DNA of 11,709 bases, from NCBI GenBank assembly GCA_023427865.1, contig JAEYZV010000545.1, forward strand, positions 1 to 11,709, read 5' to 3'. The notes below the pieces were generated by a model. It was not told the origin of the DNA. It did no database searches and saw nothing but the letters and a program-made list of their open reading frames with translations. Each line of letters starts with the position of its first letter. The stretch's first letter is position 1. Of this stretch, positions 1 to 9,480 are shown piece by piece. The DNA is from Acidobacteriota bacterium. Lineage in GTDB: Bacteria; Acidobacteriota; Vicinamibacteria; Vicinamibacterales; Vicinamibacteraceae. The translations under genes were made by a program, and so were the position numbers.

Positions 1-42
1 ACCACCCAGTACCACCAGATCATCCGGACGCTCCGTCAGTGA
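1..42 (+). CDS. Possible C-terminal end of an upstream gene (partial)
   Basis: Reading from base 1 gives 13 codons, TTQYHQIIRTLRQ, then TGA at 40-42. The residues look like an ordinary protein C-terminus (an amphipathic helix with spaced hydrophobic residues), unlike the arginine- and proline-rich translations of the bases that follow. The gene would begin left of the window, so its family cannot be named. Fourteen codons are too few to prove coding, and this is a low-confidence call. If real, it sits upstream of hppA on the same strand with a gap of about 370 bases. Confidence 0.3.
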   Translation, partial: TTQYHQIIRTLRQ

Positions 43-207
43 GAGACCGCGGCAATTATAGGTGCCCGGCCCGGGTGCGGCGCGTGAACCGTCAGTGGCG
101 GCCGCCGGCCGTTCGCGAGCCGATCGAGGAGATCATCGGTTCCGCGGGCCGTCGGCTGCAGGTCGGCGGGGCGTCTGCGGAGCCATCGTCGGCGCGTAGT
201 GCAGGAC

Positions 208-240
208 GAAGAACCACGACGCGCGCCAGGAAGAACCACG
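208..240. repeat. 11-base direct repeat, period 22, upstream of hppA
   Basis: GAAGAACCACG occurs exactly at 208-218 and again at 230-240. The start-to-start distance of 22 bases is about two helical turns, which places both copies on the same DNA face. That is the geometry of a tandem regulator site, and it lies 44-76 bases upstream of the -10-like element. An exact 11-mer pair this close can also arise by chance in a window of this size, so an operator role is only a suggestion. Confidence 0.35.
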
Positions 241-283
241 CAAAACCGGCTGGTGCTGGCGGCTAGGCGCAAACGCGGGCTTA

Positions 284-292
284 TGACACAAT
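284..292 (+). promoter_or_regulatory. Weak extended -10-like element for hppA
   Basis: TGACACAAT reads as TGn followed by CACAAT, which matches 4 of 6 positions of the TATAAT consensus. It is one of the few AT-richer spots in this leader. No good -35 hexamer lies at the usual distance, which is tolerable for an extended -10 promoter. Transcription would start near base 299 and give a leader of about 114 bases before the chosen hppA ATG. This is a by-eye match only. Confidence 0.25.
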
Positions 293-412
293 CTCGCGCG
301 TTCATGGCGGACGCGTGCGCAGAACATGTCGATGCGCTCATCGACGGGGCCGAAGTGTCCCGTGGGCCGGAGTGTGCCCGGCGTCCCCTCGTCAGCTCAC
401 GAGACCCAATCC

Positions 413-2887
<2,475 letters not shown>

Positions 2888-2894
2888 GAGCAAC

Positions 2895-2916
2895 GGCCGG
2901 CCATCGTCGGCCGGCC
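2895..2916 (+). terminator. GC hairpin after hppA, possible terminator or attenuator
   Basis: GGCCGGCC at 2895-2902 and again at 2909-2916 forms an 8-base-pair all-GC stem with a 6-base loop, starting 7 bases after the hppA stop. The next bases (TTCGGCCGTCTTA) contain no T tract, so it is not a classical intrinsic terminator. It could still stop transcription partially or protect the hppA mRNA 3' end. Confidence 0.45.
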
Positions 2917-2933
2917 TTCGGCCGTCTTAGGGC

Positions 2934-2954
2934 GGCGCGCGGGGGGCGCGCGCC
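2934..2954 (+). other. GC hairpin just upstream of the 2974 gene
   Basis: GGCGCGC (2934-2940) pairs with GCGCGCC (2948-2954) around a G-rich 7-base loop. The stem ends 19 bases before the ATG at 2974, so in the mRNA it lies close to the ribosome-loading region. It could dampen translation or, together with the hairpin at 2895-2916, act in partial termination between the two genes. No function is shown by the sequence itself. Confidence 0.35.
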
Positions 2955-2973
2955 CTGCCGACCCGTAGCCCGT

Positions 2974-4200
2974 ATGGAATCCGTCCGCCCGCAGTTCCCC
3001 GCGCTCGCGCGCGTCCACAACGGCCATCCCGTCGCGTATTTCGACGGCCCGGGCGGCACACAGGTGCCGTCGGGCGTCGTCGAGGCGGTGGCAGACTACC
3101 TGCTCCACCACAACGCCAACACGCACTGGGCGTACCCGACGAGCCGGGAGACCGACGCGCTGCTGCACGACGCGCGTCAGGTCTACGCGGTCTTCTTCGC
3201 CGCGCCGGGCCCCGACTGGGTCAGCTTCGGGCAGAACATGACCACGATCACGTTCCACGTCGCGCGGGCCCTGGCGCGACGGTGGAGCGCCGGCGACGAG
3301 GTCGTCGTCACCGAGCTCGATCATCACGGCAACGTGGACCCCTGGCGGGACGCGGCGGCCGAGCACGGCGTGACGGTCCGGACGGTGCCGCTCGCTGCCG
3401 ACCGCGCGTCGATCGACATGGAGGCGCTCGCCTCCGTGTTGTCGCCGCGCACCCGCCTGCTCGCGATCGGGGCGGCGTCCAATGCCATCGGCACCATCTC
3501 GGACGTGACCACCGCCACGCGCCTCGCGCATGCGGCCGGGGCGCTCGTCTTCGTCGACGCGGTGCACTACGCGCCGCACGAGCTCGTGGACGTGCGTGCG
3601 ATCGGCTGCGACCTGCTCGCGTGCTCTTCGTACAAGTTCTACGGCCCGCACCAGGGCATCCTGTGCGCAAACCCGGACCTCATCGCGTCGCTCAGTCTGC
3701 CGAAGCTGCGTCCGGCGCCTTCCGCGCCGCCCGACTCGCTCGAGACCGGCACCCAGAGCCACGAGGGCATCGTCGGCGCCGCTGCCGCCGTGCGCTTCCT
3801 CGCGTCGATCGCGGAGGCGACAGCGGCCGAACCTGCAGCGCTGCGTCCAGCGCTCGTCGCCGCCTATGAGCGCCTGCATGCCGACGCCGCGCAGCTCACG
3901 CGCCAGCTGTGGGACGGACTCGGCACGATCCGCGGCGTCACCCGCTTCGGTCGCCCCCCAGGATCGCCGCGAACGCCGACGGTCTCGTTCGTGCTCGACG
4001 GCCTGACGAGCCACGAAGTCGCCACGCAGCTCGTCGACGATGGGCTGTTCGTGTCGTCGGGGGACTTCTATGCGCAGACGCTCGTGGAGCGGCTCGGGCA
4101 TGGCAGCGACGGGCTCGTGCGCATCGGCGCGGCGTGCTACACGACGGCCGGCGAGATCGATCGCCTGCTCATCGCGGTGGATCGGGTCGCGTCACGCTGA
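2974..4200 (+). CDS. PLP-dependent class V aminotransferase, cysteine-desulfurase-like (VC1184-type) lacking the catalytic cysteine
   Basis: This 408-residue soluble protein has the class V aminotransferase (SufS/NifS) fold and resembles the 'cysteine desulfurase-like, VC1184 subfamily'. Visible motifs: N-terminal DGPGGTQVP (24-32); LDHHGN with H116/H117 near the cofactor ring; D195 in VDAVH, expected to contact the PLP pyridine nitrogen; Schiff-base lysine K221 in SSYKFYGPH; ETGTQSHEG (257-265); and the C-terminal VRIGAACYTT segment. The length is normal for the subfamily. In true desulfurases a loop reading TGHHCAQ carries the sulfur-accepting cysteine. The equivalent loop here, S362-G-D-F-Y366-A-Q, has tyrosine instead. 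C388 lies elsewhere, in the segment matching the SufS R-x-S-x-A-x-Y-N-T motif. Desulfurase activity is therefore doubtful, and a lyase, epimerase or aminotransferase role is possible. The substrate is unknown. It sits 86 bases behind hppA on the same strand and may be co-transcribed. The ATG at 2974 fits the family's N-terminus; no strong ribosome site is seen. Confidence 0.88.
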   Translation: MESVRPQFPALARVHNGHPVAYFDGPGGTQVPSGVVEAVADYLLHHNANTHWAYPTSRETDALLHDARQVYAVFFAAPGPDWVSFGQNMTTITFHVARALARRWSAGDEVVVTELDHHGNVDPWRDAAAEHGVTVRTVPLAADRASIDMEALASVLSPRTRLLAIGAASNAIGTISDVTTATRLAHAAGALVFVDAVHYAPHELVDVRAIGCDLLACSSYKFYGPHQGILCANPDLIASLSLPKLRPAPSAPPDSLETGTQSHEGIVGAAAAVRFLASIAEATAAEPAALRPALVAAYERLHADAAQLTRQLWDGLGTIRGVTRFGRPPGSPRTPTVSFVLDGLTSHEVATQLVDDGLFVSSGDFYAQTLVERLGHGSDGLVRIGAACYTTAGEIDRLLIAVDRVASR

Positions 4201-4482
4201 GCGGCGAGCGCGCCCCACGTGGACGGACTGAGAGAGCGGCGCACTCCCGAGTGGACGTAGAGCCAGTACGCGGCGAAGGATTCGCGCGTCAACGACCGCA
4301 CGGAGTGCCGTCGCACCGAACCACGAGCCGAGCACCGACGTCAGGGCGGCCGTTGTCGCGGCCGGGTCGGCGCCTGCAACCGCCGCATCGCCGCGAGATC
4401 CCGGAACAGCAGGTTCTCGGCCCGCCTCGGCAACCGGGCGGCTTGGACTGCCGTCCCTACCGGCGTGTGCGGAGGGGCTCAT
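4192..4482 (-). CDS. Doubtful small ORF, 96 residues, ATGA-overlapping the kinase gene
   Basis: An ATG at 4482-4480 overlaps the TGA of the hybrid kinase (4481-4479) as ATGA, the arrangement typical of translationally coupled genes. The frame stays open for 96 codons and ends at TGA 4194-4192, overlapping the last 9 bases of the convergent aminotransferase-like gene. The translation has one mildly hydrophobic stretch (AALTSVLGSWFGATALRAVV) and an arginine-rich end. I recognise no domain. Against it: about one third of its codons end in A or T, clearly more than in the neighbouring genes, and there is no Shine-Dalgarno. It may be chance reading through a convergent intergenic region. Confidence 0.25.
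   Translation of the reverse strand: MSPSAHAGRDGSPSRPVAEAGREPAVPGSRGDAAVAGADPAATTAALTSVLGSWFGATALRAVVDARILRRVLALRPLGSAPLSQSVHVGRARRSA
4347..4364. terminator. Hairpin between the convergent genes
   Basis: CGGCCG at 4347-4352 and at 4359-4364 can form a 6-base-pair stem with loop TTGTCG. It lies in the 278-base stretch between the two convergent genes, where both transcripts must end. No T tract follows on either strand, so it is at best a weak or protein-assisted bidirectional terminator. A second, weaker stem (GCCCG 4420-4424 with CGGGC 4435-4439) lies nearer the kinase stop. Apart from these and the doubtful small ORF, I see nothing in this stretch. Confidence 0.25.
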
Positions 4483-7400
4483 GTGGTGACGACCGGGGGC
4501 GTGGCGTAGCGCTCGAGCAACGCACGGAGGTCGTCGAAGCGCAGCGGCTTGGGCAGGTAGTCGTCCATCCCTGCGTCGAGGCAGCGCTGACGATCGCCCT
4601 CCATCGCGTTCGCGGTCAGCGCGACGATCGTGGTGCGGCGCGCCTCTCCCGCCTCCCGCTGCCGGATCAGCGCCGTCGCCTGGTAGCCGTCGCACTCGGG
4701 CATCTGGCAATCCATCAGCACGACGTCGTAGGGCAGTCGGCCGAGCGCTTCCACGGCCTCGAGGCCGTTGGCGACCGCGTCGACGCGATATCCGAGCTTC
4801 TCGAGCATCCGCACCGCGACGCGCTGGTTCACCGGGTTGTCCTCGGCGAGCAGCACCCGCACGCGGCGTGCCGGTACCGCACCGGGTGGCACTTCGTGGC
4901 GTGCGGCGAGCGGCGTGGCACCGACGGGGCTCGTGACGGTGTCGAGTGCGAGCGCGCGGGTGAGGGCCTGCAGCAGGTACCGCTTCTTCACCGGCTTGGT
5001 GATCAGCCCGATGAACCCATGCGCGATGGCCTCATCGAGGCCGCCGGGCGACACGACGGGTGAGGAGAGCAGCAGGGGCAACGCATGCGTCGCCGGACGC
5101 GCATGCACGAGCGCCCCGAGCGTGAACCCGTCGACGTCCGGCATCTCGCGGTCGAGCACCGCGAAGTCGAAGGGCCGCCCGGCCGCGTCGGCGTCGTCGA
5201 GTGCCTGCAGCGCCGCCGCCGGCGTCGTTGCGCACGTGACCTCCACGCCCCATGCGCTGAGCAGGCTCCTGAACACGTGGAGACTGAGCTCCTTGTCGTT
5301 CACGCACAGCGCACGACGTCCGCGCAGCTGTCCGCTGGCCACCCCGTCGTCGACGAACGTCACGCGCTCGACGCGCATGGTGAACCAGAACGTGCTGCCC
5401 TGGCCGGGCATGCTGCGCAGGCCGACCTGCCCGCCCATGGCTTCGGCGAGTTGCCGGCTGATCGCGAGCCCGAGGCCCGTGCCGCCGTACTTGCGCGTGG
5501 TGGAGGCATCGGCCTGCGTGAACGGCGCGAACAGCCGCGCCTGCACGTGAAGGGGGATGCCCGCGCCGGTGTCGATCACCTCGAAACGGATGGTGGCGCG
5601 CGAGCCGATGGCCTCGTCGACCGAGATGCGCACGCTGACCGAGCCCGCCTCGGTGAACTTCACGGCGTTGCTCAGGAGATTGAGGAGCACCTGGCGCAGG
5701 CGGCCCGGGTCGCCCTTGACCACCGATGGCACGTCGGGCGCGGCGAACCCGCCGAACTCGAGCCCCTTCTTGCGTGCGGGCTCGGCGACGAGGTCGAGCG
5801 CATCCTCGAGGATGGCGCGGACGTCGAACTCCACGGTCTCGAGCGCGAGCTTGCCGGCTTCGATCTTCGAGAAGTCGAGGATGTCGTTGACGATCGTCAG
5901 CAGGTGCTCGGCCGAACCGCGCACCGCCTCGGCGAACTCCCGCTGCTCGCTCGTGAGCGGCGTGTCGAGCAGCAGCCCCGTCATGCCGATGATGCCGTTC
6001 ATCGGCGTGCGGATCTCGTGGCTCATTGTCGCGAGGAACCCGCTCTTTGCCGCCGTCGCGGCAAGGGCGGCGTCGCGTGCCTGCGCCAGTTCCACCGCCT
6101 GCGCCTCGAGTTCGGCGAGGTAGCGCGCGCGATCGGCGTCCGCGACCGTTTCCACGGTGTTGTCCTGCACGAAGGACCACACCATCGGCACGCCCTGGGC
6201 GTCGCGCATCATCGTGCCCGTCACCAGCACCGGCACTTCCGCGCCGCCGCGCGCGAGCAGCCTGGTGCGATACGGCCCGTACGATCCACGGGTCTGCAGG
6301 TCCTCGGCCTGTCGTTCGAGCAGGCTCTTGTCGGTCAGCAGGTCGGCTGGCGGGATCGCCGAGAGCTCGTCGAAGGTGTAGCCGAGCATCGAGAGCAAGG
6401 CCGGGTTCACGTGTTCGACCTGCCGGTCGCCCCGGGAGAGCATCAGTCCCAGTGGCGACGTGAGGAACAGGCCGCGGAAGCGGACTTCCGACTGCATCAA
6501 CTGATCGCGCACCATCGCGAGCGCCTTCAGCGAGGCCTGCAGTGACGCATTACTCGCCGTGAGCGCCGCGGCATGCGCGCGGCCGACCGAGTAGACGCGG
6601 GTGGCGACACCGGCCACGCCGGCGAGCAGCAAGCCGAGCAGGAGCACGAGGCGGGGCAGGCCGCTCACCTGGTCGGCCAGCAGGCTGGGCGTCGGCGACA
6701 CCTGCAGCACGAGCGCCGTGCCGCCGGGCAGGCGCACGTCGGACACGTGATCGGTCGCTTGCGCGAATCTCCGAGCCGGTGCCGGCGTGAGGTGCGCGTG
6801 CAGCAGCGTGCCGTCCTGCAAACTGACGCGAACGGCGTACGGGGAGCCGGTGGTCACCGCCTGCAGGAGGGGCTGCACGCCGAACCACGCCGACAACACC
6901 CGCGACGCGTCGTCGGTATGTGTCACGCGCGAAGGGGCGAGGCCCAGCGCGATCGAGAAGGCACGCGATTGGTTCGGGTCGCCGTCCAGGGGCGACCACG
7001 CGACGGCATCCAGACGCCGGGCCGCGAGACGCGTCGCCGTGCGCCACGCATCGGAGGTCAGCCGTCGTTCGGCCGCAGGCCCCGCGGGCACCACCCAGAG
7101 CGCCCTCCCTTCGGCATCGGTGACGGCCAGGCTCGTGAGCACGCCGCGGTAATCCCTGACGTACTCGATCGCGTCGGCCTCCCATTCGGCGCGCGTCGCC
7201 ACCGCGCCGGTCTGGTACCTGGCGCGCATCCGCTCGAGGCCGCCCTGCATCACGCGGACGTGCTGCTGCAGGAGTTCGCCGAGGCGTCGTGTCTCGGTGG
7301 CCGCCTGGCGCCGGACACTCGTGCCTTCCTGGGAACTCAGGGCCTGCGCGAAGATCACGGCGCAGGCGCCGACGAACACGGTGACGGTGGCCGGCAGCCA

Positions 7401-8042
7401 GCGCTGCCACGTCGGGTCGCCGACACCGATGCGGTCGTACAGCACGGCAGCGGCCACGAGCAGGCAGCACACCGACAGCTGCGGCGACATCAGGAGATGG
7501 CGCAGCCAGCTTTGATCGGCACCGTCGGCCGTCCACGTCACGAAGCTGGTGGTGGCGAGAAAGGCGAGCAGGAGGCCGCCACAGGTCTGCACGAGCGAGA
7601 GCCGTAGGGGCGACAGCATTCCCGGGCGCGACGTCGCACAGGCGATCAGCGCGATGACGCTGATGCACAGCATCGCCTGGTGCACAGGCAGCCATGGCTC
7701 GAGGGCCTGGAGGTGCGGTGCGGCTGCCGGCACTGCACGGCGGACGCCCAGAAGGACGATCGCGACCGCCGATGGGACTGCGGCGAGCAGCGACAGGCGT
7801 TGCGCGATCGCATCGCGACCGCGCCAGGCGGCGAGGATGCTCGCGATGCCCGCCGTGAGCAGGACACCGGTGCCGGGGTGGATGTTCAGGCGGAGCGGTC
7901 CTGGGGGGGCGCCGGCCGCCCGGGCGAGGAGCGTCAGCAGGCCCAGGGCGCAGAGGACGAGAGCCGCGCCGAGCAAGCCCACGCTCGCGCGCCGTGCTGA
8001 CGGGGAAGCGGCGTCGGGCATCGGGCGTCGGGCGCCCCACAC
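4479..8042 (-). CDS. Membrane hybrid sensor histidine kinase with CHASE-like sensor, PAS and two receiver domains
   Basis: This 1187-residue inner-membrane sensor autophosphorylates on histidine and relays phosphate through its own receivers. Domains in order: about seven membrane segments (roughly 21-235); a periplasmic CHASE-like domain (about 245-455); a membrane helix (462-482); coiled coil; PAS (about 516-630); HisKA with H675 in MSHEIRTPMNG; HATPase_c with the N box LLSNAVKFTE (789-798), the G1 box DTGAGIP (824-830) and the G2 box GGTGLGLA (853-860); receiver 1 with D964 in VLDREMP; and receiver 2 with E1067/D1068 and phosphoacceptor D1111 in LMDCQMP. In receiver 1 the usual acidic pair is N915-D916, so metal binding may be weakened. 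No Hpt domain is present, so any phosphorelay would need a separate Hpt protein. The longest start is GTG at 8042, with GAAGGG six bases upstream; an ATG seven codons later (8021) is the alternative. It lies 64 bases after argG on the same strand. The ligand and output are unknown. Confidence 0.92.
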   Translation of the reverse strand: MWGARRPMPDAASPSARRASVGLLGAALVLCALGLLTLLARAAGAPPGPLRLNIHPGTGVLLTAGIASILAAWRGRDAIAQRLSLLAAVPSAVAIVLLGVRRAVPAAAPHLQALEPWLPVHQAMLCISVIALIACATSRPGMLSPLRLSLVQTCGGLLLAFLATTSFVTWTADGADQSWLRHLLMSPQLSVCCLLVAAAVLYDRIGVGDPTWQRWLPATVTVFVGACAVIFAQALSSQEGTSVRRQAATETRRLGELLQQHVRVMQGGLERMRARYQTGAVATRAEWEADAIEYVRDYRGVLTSLAVTDAEGRALWVVPAGPAAERRLTSDAWRTATRLAARRLDAVAWSPLDGDPNQSRAFSIALGLAPSRVTHTDDASRVLSAWFGVQPLLQAVTTGSPYAVRVSLQDGTLLHAHLTPAPARRFAQATDHVSDVRLPGGTALVLQVSPTPSLLADQVSGLPRLVLLLGLLLAGVAGVATRVYSVGRAHAAALTASNASLQASLKALAMVRDQLMQSEVRFRGLFLTSPLGLMLSRGDRQVEHVNPALLSMLGYTFDELSAIPPADLLTDKSLLERQAEDLQTRGSYGPYRTRLLARGGAEVPVLVTGTMMRDAQGVPMVWSFVQDNTVETVADADRARYLAELEAQAVELAQARDAALAATAAKSGFLATMSHEIRTPMNGIIGMTGLLLDTPLTSEQREFAEAVRGSAEHLLTIVNDILDFSKIEAGKLALETVEFDVRAILEDALDLVAEPARKKGLEFGGFAAPDVPSVVKGDPGRLRQVLLNLLSNAVKFTEAGSVSVRISVDEAIGSRATIRFEVIDTGAGIPLHVQARLFAPFTQADASTTRKYGGTGLGLAISRQLAEAMGGQVGLRSMPGQGSTFWFTMRVERVTFVDDGVASGQLRGRRALCVNDKELSLHVFRSLLSAWGVEVTCATTPAAALQALDDADAAGRPFDFAVLDREMPDVDGFTLGALVHARPATHALPLLLSSPVVSPGGLDEAIAHGFIGLITKPVKKRYLLQALTRALALDTVTSPVGATPLAARHEVPPGAVPARRVRVLLAEDNPVNQRVAVRMLEKLGYRVDAVANGLEAVEALGRLPYDVVLMDCQMPECDGYQATALIRQREAGEARRTTIVALTANAMEGDRQRCLDAGMDDYLPKPLRFDDLRALLERYATPPVVTT

Positions 8043-8064
8043 GAGCGCCCTTCGTCAGACATCG

Positions 8065-8106
8065 GCTCCGGAGCTGCCGAGCTTTAGCCTCGGACCGCCG
8101 TGGCGG

Positions 8107-8107
<1 letters not shown>
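8065..8107. repeat. Cluster of three inverted repeats between argG and the kinase gene
   Basis: Three small palindromes are packed into about 43 bases: GCTCCGGAGC (8065-8074), CCGAG/CTCGG around a 7-base loop (8077-8093), and ACCGCC-GT-GGCGGT (8094-8107), the last one touching the argG stop codon. No T run follows on the minus strand. They could form an mRNA end or processing structure, a partial terminator after argG, or operator half-sites ahead of the kinase gene. Self-complementary words are common in DNA this GC-rich. Confidence 0.3.
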
Positions 8108-9345
<1,238 letters not shown>

Positions 9346-9353
9346 GACGCACC

Positions 9354-9359
9354 AGTATA
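9354..9359 (-). promoter_or_regulatory. -10 element TATACT for argG, leaderless arrangement
   Basis: On the minus strand TATACT matches 5 of 6 positions of the TATAAT consensus and is followed by 8 bases (GGTGCGTC) and then the argG ATG. Transcription normally begins about 7 bases after a -10 box, which would put the mRNA start at or within a base or two of the ATG. The absence of a Shine-Dalgarno agrees with this. The position expected for a -35 box reads GGCCGA, a poor match, so an activator or an alternative sigma factor may be needed. Confidence 0.45.
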
Positions 9360-9363
9360 GAGC

Positions 9364-9394
9364 CGGCCTTCGTCGTTCGGCCGTCGGCCTTCGT
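9364..9394 (-). repeat. 10-base direct repeat, period 21, upstream of the argG -10
   Basis: On the minus strand ACGAAGGCCG occurs at 9394-9385 and again at 9373-9364. The copies are 21 bases apart, two helical turns, and the nearer one ends 4 bases before the TATACT element, covering the spacer; the other reaches past the -35 position. This is the layout expected for an activator or repressor bound as a tandem dimer. It does not resemble the AT-rich ArgR box. The same region can also fold (CGGCC 9364-9368 with GGCCG 9379-9383), so part of the repetition may reflect a structure after the receptor gene. Confidence 0.4.
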
Positions 9395-9441
9395 TGGTGT
9401 GGCAGCGCCCGCCTGGGTGCAGGCGTCTGGTGCGGCGCGCT

Positions 9442-9457
9442 CGCCCGTCGGCGGGCG
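9442..9457 (-). terminator. Hairpin downstream of the receptor gene
   Basis: CGCCCG (9442-9447) pairs with CGGGCG (9452-9457) around a 4-base loop, starting 23 bases after the stop codon of the TonB-dependent receptor gene as transcribed. There is no T tract on the minus strand, so intrinsic termination is not assured. It may mark the 3' end of the receptor mRNA and separate it from argG, which has its own promoter-like element. Confidence 0.25.
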
Positions 9458-9480
9458 GCTCCACCGTCCGTCTCCTAGAA

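Larger units (their letters stand above)
43..412. other. Non-coding leader region upstream of hppA
   Basis: About 370 bases with no convincing gene. Short open frames exist on both strands, but they translate to low-complexity arginine, proline and alanine strings without any recognisable motif, which is usual for chance frames in GC-rich DNA. Two things stand out: an 11-base direct repeat (208-218 and 230-240) and a weak extended -10-like element (284-292). I see no riboswitch or structured RNA that I can name. The region probably holds the hppA promoter and 5' untranslated leader. Confidence 0.5.

Noticed and set aside
326..412. Upstream in-frame ATG at 326 as the start of hppA
   Set aside because: It would add 29 polar, low-complexity residues in front of a clean signal peptide; the ATG at 413 gives a sensible N-terminus, and no ribosome site favours 326.
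5085..6545. Long plus-strand open frame opposite the hybrid kinase
   Set aside because: Low-complexity antisense translation rich in Arg, Glu and His; the minus strand carries clear kinase, PAS and receiver motifs.
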